Assembly: GCA_963995525.1 (NCBI GenBank)
Contig: OZ023206.1
Coordinates: 868,001-932,000, forward strand
DNA: 64,000 nt
Direction of reading: 5' to 3'
Origin: Escarpia spicata
Taxonomy: Eukaryota > Annelida > Polychaeta > Sabellida > Siboglinidae
Shown here: positions 34,491 through 46,878 of the stretch, piece after piece
Numbering within the stretch: the first letter of the stretch is position 1
Layout of the letters: every line of letters begins with the position of its first letter
The notes under the pieces: model-generated
Databases searched by the model: none
What the model was told of the DNA's origin: nothing
What the model saw: only the letters and a program-made list of their open reading frames with translations
Translations under genes and position numbers: made by a program

Positions 34491-36446
34491 GGTCTTACCC
34501 CAAATAGATGTTTTGCATGTTACAAATCTTCACGAAGGCTAGATTGATATCAAGCTACACACATAACTAGATTAACCCCAAATGGGAATGCATGTTACCG
34601 TTTTATCCCAGTCACGTAAGTTACAAGAACATATTACGTAAGTTATAGGTGTGAAAACTCATCCCCATTTGATGTTTTATCTTGTCTAAAGCAGCAGTAC
34701 ATTCAGTACTCACGAGACAAACATGTCCCATGTCAAAATGTTCGAAAAAAATTAATGCATATCACAGCAAAACGGTATTTGTAGTGCACTTTTTTCGGCG
34801 GAAGGATCCTTAATGTGGTCTTACCCCAAATAGATGTTTTGCATGTTACAAATCTTCACGAAGGCGAGATTGATATAAAGCTACACACATAACTAGATTA
34901 ACCCCAAATGGGAATGCATGTTACCGTTTTATCCCCGTCACGTAAGTTACAAGAACATATTACGTAAGTTATAGGTGTGAAAACTCATCCCCATTTGAAG
35001 TTTTTTCTTGTCTAAAGCAGCAGTACCTTCAGTACTCACGAGACAAACATGTCCCATATCAAAGTTTTCGAAAAAAATTAATGCAAATCACAGCAAAACG
35101 GTATTTGTAGTGCACTTTTTTCGGCGGAAGGATCTTTAATGTGGTCTTACCCCAAATATATGTTTTGCACGTTACAAATCTTCACGAAGGCTAGATTGAT
35201 ATCAAGCTACACACATAACTAGATTAACCCCAAATTGGAATGCATGTTACCGTTTTATCCCCGTCACGTAAGTTACAAGAACATATTACGTAAGTTATAG
35301 GTGTGAAAACTCATCCCCATTTGATGTTTTATCTTGTCTAAAGCAGCAGTACATTCAGTACTCACGAGACAAACATGTCCCATGTCAAAATGTTCGAAAA
35401 AAATTTATGCATATCACAGCAAAACGGTATTTGTAGTGCACTTTTTTCGGCGGAAGGATCCTTAATGTGGTCTTACCCCAAATAGATGTTTTGCATGTTA
35501 CAAATCTTCACGAAGGGTAGATTGATATCAAGCTACACACATAACTAGATTAACCCCAAATGGGAATGCATGTTACCGTTTTATCCCCGTCACGTAAGTT
35601 ACAAGAACATATTACGTAAGTTATAGGTGAGAAAACTCATCCCCATTTGAAGTTTTTTCTTGTCTAAAGCAGCAGTACCTTCAGTACTCACGAGACAAAC
35701 ATGTCCCATATCAAAGTGTTCGAAAAAAATTAATGCATATCACAGCAAAACGGTATTTGTAGTGCACTTTTTTCGGCGGAAGGATCCTTAATGTGGTCTT
35801 ACCCGAAATATATGTTTTGCATGTTACAAATCTTCACGAAGGCTAGATTGATATCAAGCTACACACATAATTAGATTAACCACAAATGGGAATGCATGTT
35901 ACCGTTCTATCTCCGTCACGTAAGTTACAAGAACATATTACGTAAGTTATAGGTGTGAAAACTCATCACCATTTCAAGTTTTATCTTGTCTAAAGCAGCA
36001 GTACCTTCAGTACTCACGAGACAAACATGTCCCATGTCCAAGTGTTCGAAAAAAAATAATGCATATTACAGCAGAACGGTATTTGTAGTGCACTTTTTTC
36101 GGCGGAAGGATCTTTAATGTGGTCTTACCCCAAATAGATGTTTTGCATGTTACAAATCTTCACGAAGGCTATATTGATATCAAGCTACACACATAACTAG
36201 ATTAATCACAAATGGGAATGCATGTTACCGTTCTATCTCCGTCACGTAAGTTACAAGAACATATTACGTAAGTTATAGGTGTGAAAACTAATCCCCATTT
36301 GAAGTTTTTTCTTGTCTAAAGCAGCAGTATATTCAGTACTCACGAGACAAACATGTCCCATGTCAAAATGTTCGAAAAAAATTAATGCATATCACAGCAA
36401 AACGGTATTTGTAGTGCACTTTTTTCGGCGGAAGGATCCTTAATGT
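34491..36446 (+). repeat. Nested 1956-bp hexamer, copy 2b
   Basis: Fourth copy of the nested hexamer. It shares GGCTATATTG (36167) with copy 1b, which shows that 1a-1b arose first and that the pair was then duplicated together as part of the 16-mer. Confidence 0.92.
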
Positions 36447-37424
36447 GGTCTTACCCCAAATAGATGTTTTGCATGTTACAAATCTTCACGAAGGGTAGAT
36501 TGATATCAAGCTACACACATAACTAGATTAACCGCAAATGGGAATGCATGTTACCGTTTTATCCCCGTCACGTAAGTTACAAGAACATATTACGTAAGTT
36601 ATAGGTGTGAAAACTCATCCCCATTTGATGTTTTATCTTGTCTAAAGCAGCAGTACATTCAGTACTCACGAGACAAACATGTCCTATGTCAAAATGTTCG
36701 AAAAAAATTAATGCATATCACAGCAAAACGGTATTTGTAGTTCACTTTTTTCGGCGGAAGGATCCTTAATGTGGTCTTACCCCAAATAGATGTTTTGCAT
36801 GTTACAAATCTTCACGAAGGCTAGATTGATATCAAGCTACACACATAACTAGATTAACCCCAAATGGGAATGCATGTTACCGTTCTATCCCCGTCACGTA
36901 AGTTACAAGAACATATTACGTAAGTTATAGGTGTGAAAACTCATCCCCATTTGAAGTTTTTTCTTGTCTAAAGCAGCAGTACCTTCAGTACTCACGAGAC
37001 AAACATGTCCCATATCAAAGTGTTCGAAAAAAATTAATGCATATCAGAGCAAAACGGTATTTGTAGTGCACTTTTTTCGGCGGAAGGATCTTTAATGTGG
37101 TCTTACCCCAAATAGATGTTTTGCATGTTACAAATCTTCACGAAGGCTAGATTGATATCAAGCTACACACATAACTAGATTAACCCGAAATGGGAATGCA
37201 TGTTACCGTTTTATCCCCGTCACGTAAGTTACAAGAACATATTACGTAAGTTATAGGTGTGAAAACTCATCCCCATTTGAAGTTTTTTCATGTCTAAAGC
37301 AGCAGTACCTTCAGTACTCACGAGACAAACATGTCCCACATCAAAGTGTTCGAAAAAAATTAATGCATATCACAGCAAAACGGTATTTGTAGTGCACTTT
37401 TTTCGGCGGAAGGATCTTTAATGT

Positions 37425-40400
37425 GGTGTTACCCCAAATAGATGTTTTGCATGTTACAAATCTTCACGAAGGCTAGATTGATATCAAGCTACACACATAA
37501 CTAGATTAATCACAAATGGGAATGCATGTTACCGTTCTATCTCCGTCACGTAAGTTACAAGAACATATTACGTAAGTTATAGGTGTGAAAACTAATCCCC
37601 ATTTGAAGTTTTTTCTTGTCTAAAGCAGCAGTACATTCAGTACTCACGAGACAAACATGTCCCATGTCAAAATGTTCGAAAAAAATTAATGCATATCACA
37701 GCAAAACGGTATTTGTAGTGCACTTTTTTCGGCGGAAGGATCCTTAATGTGGTCTTACCCCAAATAGATGTTTTGCATGTTACAAATCTTCACGAAGGGT
37801 AGATTGATATCAAGCTACACACATAACTAGATTAACCGCAAATGGGAATGCATGTTACCGTTTTATCCCCGTCACATAAGTTACAAGAACATATTACGTA
37901 AGTTATAGGTGTGAAAACTCATCCCCATTTGATGTTTTATCTTGTCTAAAGCAGCAGTACATTCAGTACTCACGAGACAAACATGTCCCATGACAAAATG
38001 TTCGAAAAAAATTAATGCATATCACAGCAAAACGGTATTTGTAGTTCACTTTTTTCGGCGGAAGGATCCTTAATGTGGTCTTACCCCAAATAGATGTTTT
38101 GCATGTTACAAATCTTCACGAAGGCTAGATTGATATCAAGCTACACACATAACTAGATTAACCCCAAATGGGAATGCATGTTACCGTTTTATCCCCGTCA
38201 CGTAAGTTACAAGAACATATTACGTAAGTTATAGGTGTGAAAACTCATCCCCATTTGAAGTTTTTTCTTGTCTAAAGCAGCAGTACCTTCAGTACTCACG
38301 AGACAAACATGTCCCATATCAATGTGTTCGAAAAAAATTAATGCATATCACAGCAAAACGGTATTTGTAGTGCACTTTGTTCGGCGGAAGGATCTTTAAT
38401 GTGGTCTTACCCCAAATAGATGTTTTGCATGTTACAAATCTTCACGAAGGCTAGATTGATATCAAGCTACACACATAACTAGATTATTCACAAATGGGAA
38501 TGCATGTTACCGTTCTATCTCCGTCACGTAAGTTACAAGAACATATTACGTAAGTTATAGGTGTGAAAACTAATCCCCATTTGAAGTTTTTTCTTGTGTA
38601 AAGCAGCAGTACATTCAGTACTCACGAGACAAACGTGTCCCATATCAAAGTGTTCGAAAAAATTAATGCATATCACAGCAAAACGGTATTTGTAGTGCAC
38701 TTTTTTCGGCGGAATGATCTTTAATGTGGTCTTACCCCAAATAGATGTTTTGCACGTTACAAATCTTCACGAAGGCTAGATTGATATCAAGCTACACACA
38801 TAACTAGATTAACCCCAAATGGGAATGCATGTTACCGTTTTATCCCCGTCACGTAAGTTACAAGAACATATTACGTAAGTTATAGGTGTGAAAACTCATC
38901 CCCATTTGAATTTTTTTCTTGTCTAAAGCAGCAGTACCTTCAGTACTCACGAGACAAACATGTCCCATATCAAAGTGTTCGAAAAAAATTAATGCATATC
39001 ACAGCAAAACGGTATTTGTACTGCACTTTTTTCGGCGGAAGGATCTTTAATGTGGTCTTACCCCAAATAGATGTTTTGCATGTTACAAATCTTCACGAAG
39101 GCTAGATTGATATCAAGCTACACACATAACTAGATTAATCACAAATGGGAATGCATGTTACCGTTCTATCTCCGTCACGTAAGTTACAAGAACATATTAC
39201 GTAAGTTATAGGTGTGAAAACTCATCCCCATTTGAAGTTTTTTCTTATCTAAAGCAGCAGTACATTCAGTACTCACGAGACAAACATGTCCCATGTCAAA
39301 GTGTTCGAAAAAAATTAATGCATATCACAGCAAAACGGTATTTGTAGTGCACTTTTTTCGGCGGAAGGATCCTTAATGTGGTCTTATCCCAAATAGATGA
39401 TTTGCATGTTACAAATCTTCACGAAGGCTAGATTGATATCAAGCTACGCACATAACTAGATTAACCCCAAATGGGAATGCATGTTACCGTTTTATCCCCG
39501 TCACGTAAGTTACAAGAACATATTACGTAAGTTATAGGTGTGAAAACTCATCCCCATTTGAAGTTTTTTCTTGTCTAAAGCAGCAGTACCTTCAGTACTC
39601 ACGAGACAAACATGTCCCATGTCCAAGTGTTCGAAAAAAATTAATGCATATCACAGCAAAACGGTATTTGTAGTGCACTTTTTTCGGCGGAAGGATCCTT
39701 AATGTGGTCTTACCCCAAATATATGTTTTGCATGTTACAAATCTTCACGAAGGCTAGATTGATATCAAGCTACACACATAATTATATTAACCACAAATGG
39801 GAATGCATGTTACCGTTCTATCTCCGTCACGTAAGTTACAAGAACATATTACGTAAGTTATAGGTGTGAAAACTCATCACAATTTCAAGTTTTATCTTGT
39901 CTAAAGCAGCAGTACCTTCAGTACTCACGAGACAAACATGTCCCATGTCCAAGTGTTCGAAAAAAATTAATGCATATCACAGCAAAACGGTATTTGTAGT
40001 GCACTTTTTTCGGTGGAAGGATCCTTAATGTGGTCTTATCCCAAATAGATGATTTGCATGTTACAAATCTTCACGAAGGCTAGATTGATATCAAGCTACA
40101 CACATAACTAGATTAACCCCAAATGGGAATGCATGTTACCGTTTTATCCCCGTCACGTAAGCTACAAGAACATATTACGTAAGTTATAGGTGTGAAAACT
40201 CATCCCCATTTGAAGTTTTTTCTTGTCTAAAGCAGCAGTACATTCAGTACTCACGAGACAAACATGTCCCATATCAAAGTGTTCGAAAAAAATTAATGCA
40301 TATCACAGCAAAACGGTATTTGTAATGCCCTTTTTTCGGCGGAAGGATATTTAATGTGGTCTTACCCCAAATAGATGTTTTGCATGTTACAAATCTTCAC

Positions 40401-40700
40401 GAAGGCTAGATTGATATCAAGCTACACACATAACTAGATTAACCCCAAATGGGAATGCATGTTACCGTTTTATCCCAGTCACGTAAGTTACAAGAACATA
40501 TTACGTAAGTTATAGGTGTGAAAACTCATCCCCATTTGATGTTTTATCTTGTCTAAAGCAGCAGTACATTTAGTACTCACGAGACAAACATGTCCCATGT
40601 CAAAATGTTCGAAAAAAATTAATGCATATCACAGCAAAACGGTATTTGTAGTGCACTTTTTTCGGCGGAAGGATCCTTAATGTGGTCTTACCCCAAATAG
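37425..40700 (+). repeat. Monomer run including the long-range copy of 17.2-21.6 kb
   Basis: Monomers with CATGACAAAATG, CATATCAATGTG with CTTTGTTCGG (about 38390), AAACGTGTCC with GGAATGATC, GTACTGCAC, CTTATCTAAAG, CTACGCAC, CATCACAATTTC and CGTAAGCTACAAG follow in nearly the order seen at 17.2-18.5 and 20.4-21.6 kb. A 1-bp deletion near 38660 shortens one A run. After 40200 the copy ends in a monomer with GTAATGCCC. Confidence 0.88.
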
Positions 40701-43700
40701 ATGTTTTGCATGTTACAAATCTTCACGAAGGCTAGATTGATATAAAGCTACACACATAACTAGATTAAACCCAAATGGGAATGCATGTTACCGTTTTATC
40801 CCCGTCACGTAAGTTACAAGAACATATTACGTAAGTTATAGGTGTGAAAACTCATCCCCATTTGAAGTTTTTTCTTGTCTAAAGCAGCAGTACCTTCAGT
40901 ACTCACGAGACAAACATGTCCCATATCAAAGTTTTCGAAAAAAATTAATGAAATCACAGCAAAACGGTATTTGTAGTGCACTTTTTTCGGCGGAAGGATC
41001 TTTAATGTGGTCTTACCCCAAATATATGTTTTGCACGTTACAAATCTTCACGAAGGCTAGATTGATATCAAGCTACACACATAACTAGATTAGCCCCAAA
41101 TGGGAATGCATGTTACCGTTTTATCCCCGTCACGTAAGTTACAAGAACATATTACGTAAGTTATAGGTGTGAAAACTCATCCCCATTTGATGTTTTATCT
41201 TGTCTAAAGCAGCAGTACATTCAGTACTCACGAGACAAACATGTCCCATGTCAAAATGTTCGAAAAAAATTAATGCATATCACAGCAAAACGGTATTTGT
41301 AGTGCACTTTTTTCGGCGGAAGGATCCTTAATGTGGTCTTACCCCAAATAGATGTTTTGCATGTTACAAATCTTCACGAAGGCTAGATTGATATAAAGCT
41401 ACACACATAACTAGATTAACCCCAAATGGGAATGCATGTTACCGTTTTATCCCCGTCACGTAAGTTACAAGAACATATTACGTAAGTTATAGGTGTGAAA
41501 ACTCATCCCCATTTGAAGTTTTTTCTTGTCTAAAGCAGCAGTACCTTCAGTACTCACGAGACAAACATGTCCCATATCAAAGTTTTCGAAAAAAATTAAT
41601 GCAAATCACAGCAAAACGGTATTTGTAGTGCACTTTTTTCGGCGGAAGGATCTTTAATGTGGTCTTACCCCAAATATATGTTTTGCACGTTACAAATCTT
41701 CACGAAGGCTAGATTGATATCAAGCTACACACATAACTAGATTAACCCCAAATGGGAATGCATGTTACCGTTTTATCCCTGTCACGTAAGTTACAAGAAC
41801 ATATTACGTAAGTTATAGGTGTGAAAACTCATCCCCATTTGATGTTTTATCTTGTGTAAAGCAGCAGTACATTCAGTACTCACGAGACAAACATGTCCCA
41901 TGTCAAAATCTTCGAAAAAAATTAATGCATATCACAGCAAAACGGTATTTGTAGTGCACTTTTTTCGGCGGAAGGATCCTTAATGTGGTCTTACCCCAAA
42001 TAGATGTTTTGCATGTTACAAATCTTCACGAAGGGTAGATTGATATCAAACTACACACATAACTAGATTAACCCCAAATGGGAATGCATGTTACCGTTTT
42101 ATCCCCGTCACGTAAGTTACAAGAACATATTACGTAAGTTATAGGTGTGAAAACTCATCCCCATTTGAAGTTTTTTCTTGTCTAAAGCAGCAGTACCTTC
42201 AGTACTCACGAGACAAACATGTCCCATATCAAAGTGTTCGAAAAAAATTAATGCATATCACAGCAAAACGGTATTTGTAGTGCACTTTTTTCGGCGGAAG
42301 GATCCTTAATGTGGTCTTACCCCAAATATATGTTTTGCATGTTACAAATCTTCACGAAGGCTAGATTGATATCAAGCTACACACATAATTAGATTAACCA
42401 CAAATGGGAATGCATGTTACCGTTCTATCTCCGTCACGTAAGTTACAAGAACATATTACGTAAGTTATAGGTGTGAAAACTCATCACCATTTCAAGTTTT
42501 ATCTTGTCTAAAGCAGCAGTACCTTCAGTACTCACGAGACAAACATGTCCCATGTCCAAGTGTTCGAAAAAAATTAATGCATATCACAGCAAAACGGTAT
42601 TTGTAGTGCACTTTTTTCGGTGGAAGGATCCTTAATGTGGTCTTACCCCAAATATATGTTTTGCATGTTACAAATCTTCACGAAGGCTAGATTGATATCA
42701 AGCTACACACATAACTAGATTAATCACAAATGGGAATGCATGTTACCGTTCTATCTCCGTCACGTAAGTTACAAGAACATATTACGTAAGTTATAGGTGT
42801 GAAAACTCATCCCCATTTGAAGTTTTTTCATGTCTAAAGCAGCAGTACCTTCAGTACTCACGAGACAAACATGTCCCATATCAAAGTGTTCGAAAAAAAT
42901 TAATGCATATCACAGCAAAACGGTATTTGTAGTGCACTTTTTTCGGCGGAAGGATCTTTAATGTGGTCTTACCCCAAATAGATGTTTTGCATGTTACAAA
43001 TCTTCACGAAGGCTAGATTGATATCAAGCTACACACATAACTAGATTAATCACAAATGGGAATGCATGTTACCGTTCTATCTCCGTCACGTAAGTTACAA
43101 GAACATATTACGTAAGTTATAGGTGTGAAAACTAATCCCCATTTGAAGTTTTTTCTTGTCTAAAGCAGCAGTACATTCAGTACTCACGAGACAAACATGT
43201 CCCATGTCAAAATGTTCGAAAAAAATTAATGCATATCACAGCAAAACGGTATTTGTAGTGCACTTTTTTCGGCGGAAGGATCCTTAATGTGGTCTTACCC
43301 CAAATAGATGTTTTGCATGTTACAAATCTTCACGAAGGGTAGATTGATATCAAGCTACACACATAACTAGATTAACCGCAAATGGGAATGCATGTTACAG
43401 TTTTATCCCCGTCACGTAAGTTACAAGAACATATTACGTAAGTTATAGGTGTGAAAACTCATCCCCATTTGATGTTTTATCTTGTCTAAAGCAGCAGTAC
43501 ATTCAGTACTCACGAGACAAACATGTCCTATGTCAAAATGTTCGAAAACAATTAATGCATATCACAGCAAAACGGTATTTGTAGTTCACTTTTTTCGGCG
43601 GAAGGATCCTTAATGTGGTCTTACCCCAAATAGATGTTTTGCATATTACAAATCTTCACGAAGGCTAGATTGATATCAAGCTACACACATAACTAGATTA

Positions 43701-43942
43701 ACCCCAAATGGGAATGCATGTTACCGTTTTATCCCCGTCACGTAAGTTACAAGAACATATTACGTAAGTTATAGGTGTGAAAACTCATCCCCATTTGAAG
43801 TTTTTTCTTGTCTAAAGCAGCAGTACCTTCAGTACTCACGAGACAAACATGTCCCATATCAAAGTGTTCGAAAAAAATTAATGCATATCAGAGCAAAACG
43901 GTATTTGTAGTGCACTTTTTTCGGCGGAAGGATCTTTAATGT
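40701..43942 (+). repeat. Monomer run, mixed subfamilies
   Basis: Monomers here echo the 12-15 kb hexamer (GATATAAAGC, TATATG with GCACG, CAAAATCTTCG, GGGTAGATTG) and then the 25-26 kb run (GTCCTATG, CATATCAGAGC). A 1-bp deletion gives AATGAAATC near 40951. There is no clean local tandem higher-order unit, so this looks like an older or shuffled stretch. Confidence 0.85.
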
Positions 43943-46878
43943 GGTCTTACCCCAAATAGATGTTTTGCATGTTACAAATCTTCACGAAGGCTAGATTGAT
44001 ATCAAGCTACACACATAACTAGATTAACCCGAAATGGGAATGCATGTTACCGTTTTATCCCCGTCACGTAAGTTACAAGAACATATTACGTAAGTTATAG
44101 GTGTGAAAACTCATCCCCATTTGAAGTTTTTTCATGTCTAAAGCAGCAGTACCTTCAGTACTCACGAGACAAACATGTCCCATATCAAAGTGTTCGAAAA
44201 AAATTAATGCATATCACAGCAAAACGGTATTTGTAGTGCACTTTTTTCGGCGGAAGGATCTTTAATGTGGTCTTACCCCAAATAGATGTTTTGCATGTTA
44301 CAAATCTTCACGAAGGCTAGATTGATATCAAGCTACACACATAACTAGATTAATCACAAATGGGAATGCATGTTACCGTTCTATCTCCGTCACGTAAGTT
44401 ACAAGAACATATTACGTAAGTTATAGGTGTGAAAACTAATCCCCATTTGAAGTTTTTTCTTGTCTAAAGCAGCAGTACATTCAGTACTCACGAGACAAAC
44501 ATGTCCCATGTCAAAATGTTCGAAAAAAATTAATGCATATCACAGCAAAACGGTATTTGTAGTGCACTTTTTTCGGCGGAAGGATCCTTAATGTGGTCTT
44601 ACCCCAAATAGATGTTTTGCATGTTACAAATCTTCACGAAGGGTAGATTGATATCAAGCTACACACATAACTAGATTAACCGCAAATGGGAATGCATGTT
44701 ACCGTTTAATCCCCGTCACGTAAGTTACAAGAACATATTACGTAAGTTATAGGTGTGAAAACTCATCCCCATTTGATGTTTTATCTTGTCTAAAGCAGCA
44801 GTACATTCAGTACTCACGAGACAAACATGTCCCATGACAAAATGTTCGAAAAAAATTAATGCATATCACAGCAAAACGGTATTTGTAGTTCACTTTTTTC
44901 GGCGGAAGGATCCTTAATGTGGTCTTACCCCAAATAGATGTTTTGCATGTTACAAATCTTCACGAAGGCTAGATTGATATCAAGCTACACACATAACTAG
45001 ATTAACCCCAAATGGGAATGCATGTTACCGTTTTATCCCCGTCACGTAAGTTACAAGAACATATTACGTAAGTTATAGGTGTGAAAACTCATCCCCATTT
45101 GAAGTTTTTTCTTGTCTAAAGCAGCAGTACCTTCAGTACTCACGAGACAAACATGTCCCATATCAAAGTGTTCGAAAACAATTAATGCATATCACAGCAA
45201 AACGGTATTTGTAGTGCACTTTTTTCGGCGGAAGGATCTATAATGTGGTCTTACCCCAAATAGATGTTTTGCATGTTACAAATCTTCACGAAGGCTAGAT
45301 TGATATCAAGCTACACACATAACTAGATTAATCACAAATGGGAATGCATGTTACCGTTCTATCTCCGTCACGTAAGTTACAAGAACATATTACGTAAGTT
45401 ATAGGTGTGAAAACTAATCCCCATTTGAAGTTTTTTCTTGTCTAAAGCAGCAGTACATTCAGTACTCACGAGACAAACGTGTCCCATATCAAAGTGTTCG
45501 AAAAAAATTAATGCATATCACAGCAAAACGGTATTTGTAGTGCACTTTTTTCGGCGGAATGATCTTTAATGTGGTCTTACCCCAAATAGATGTTTTGCAC
45601 GTTACAAATCTTCACGAAGGCTAGATTGATATCAAGCTACACACATAACTAGATTAAACCCAAATGGGAATGCATGTTACCGTTTTATCCCCGTCACGTA
45701 AGTTACAAGAACATATTACGTAAGTTATAGGTGTGAAAACTCATCCCCATTTGAATTTTTTTCTTGTCTAAAGCAGCAGTACCTTCAGTACTCACGAGAC
45801 AAACATGTCCCATGTCCAAGTGTTCGAAAAAAATTAATGCATATCACAGCAAAACGGTATTTGTAGTGCACTTTTTTGTCGGTGGAAGGATCCTTAATGT
45901 GGTCTTACCCCAAATATATGTTTTGCATGTTACAAATCTTCACGAAGGCTAGATTGATATCAATCTACACACATAATTATATTAACCACAAATGGGAATG
46001 CATGTTACCGTTCTATCTCCGTCACGTAAGTTACAAGAACATATTACGTAAGTTATAGGTATGAAAACTCATCACCATTTCAAGTTTTATCTTGTCTAAA
46101 GCAGCAGTACCTTCAGTACTCACGAGACAAACATGTCCCATGTCCAAGTGTTCGAAAAAAATTAATGCATATCACAGCAAAACGGTATTTGTATTGCACT
46201 TTTTTCGGTGGAAGGATCCTTAATGTGGTCTTACCCCAAATAGATGTTTTGCATGTTACAAATCTTCACGAAGGCTAGATTGATATCAAGCTACACACAT
46301 AACTAGATTAATCACAAATGGGAATGCATGTTACCGTTCTATCTCCGTCACGTAAGTTACAAGAACATATTACGTAAGTTATAGGTGTGAAAACTCATCC
46401 CCATTTGAAGTTTTTTCTTGTCTAAAGCAGCAGTACCTTCAGTACTCACGAGACAAACATGTCCCATATCAAAGTGTTCGAAAAAAATTAATGCATATCA
46501 CAGCAAAACGGTATTTGTACTGCACTTTTTTCGGCGGAAGGATCTTTAATGTGGTCTTACCCCAAATAGATGTTTTGCATGTTACAAATCTTCACGAAGG
46601 CTAGATTGATATCAAGCTACACACATAACTAGATTAATCACAAATGGGAATGCATGTTACCGTTCTATCTCCGTCACGTAAGTTACAAGAACATATTACG
46701 TAAGTTATAGGTGTGAAAACTAATCCCCATTTGAAGTTTTTTCTTGTCTAAAGCAGCAGTACCTTCAGTACTCACGAGACAAACATGTCCCATATCAAAG
46801 TGTTCGAAAAAAATTAATGCCTATCAGAGCAAAACGGTATTTGTAGTGCACTTTTTTCGGCGGAAGGATCTTTAATGT
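43943..46878 (+). repeat. 2936-bp nonamer higher-order repeat, copy A
   Basis: Nine monomers marked by AACCCGAAATGGG; GGGTAGATTG with CCGCAAATGGG and GTTTAATCCCC; CATGACAAAATG; GGATCTATAATG (45233); AAACGTGTCC; CTTTTTTGTCGGTGG (a 2-bp insertion at about 45878); CAATCTACAC; and GTACTGCAC. The GGATCTATAATG marker reappears 2936 bp later. Confidence 0.9.

Larger units (their letters stand above)
32209..37424 (+). repeat. 5216-bp 16-mer higher-order repeat, copy 2
   Basis: Second copy of the 16-mer. Its last monomer (37099-37424) has AACCCGAAATGGG with TTTTTTCATG and a private CCCACATC, and ends GGATCTTT. The corresponding monomer of copy 1 (31883-32208) is a chimera, so the two copies differ at their right ends. 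Confidence 0.93.
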
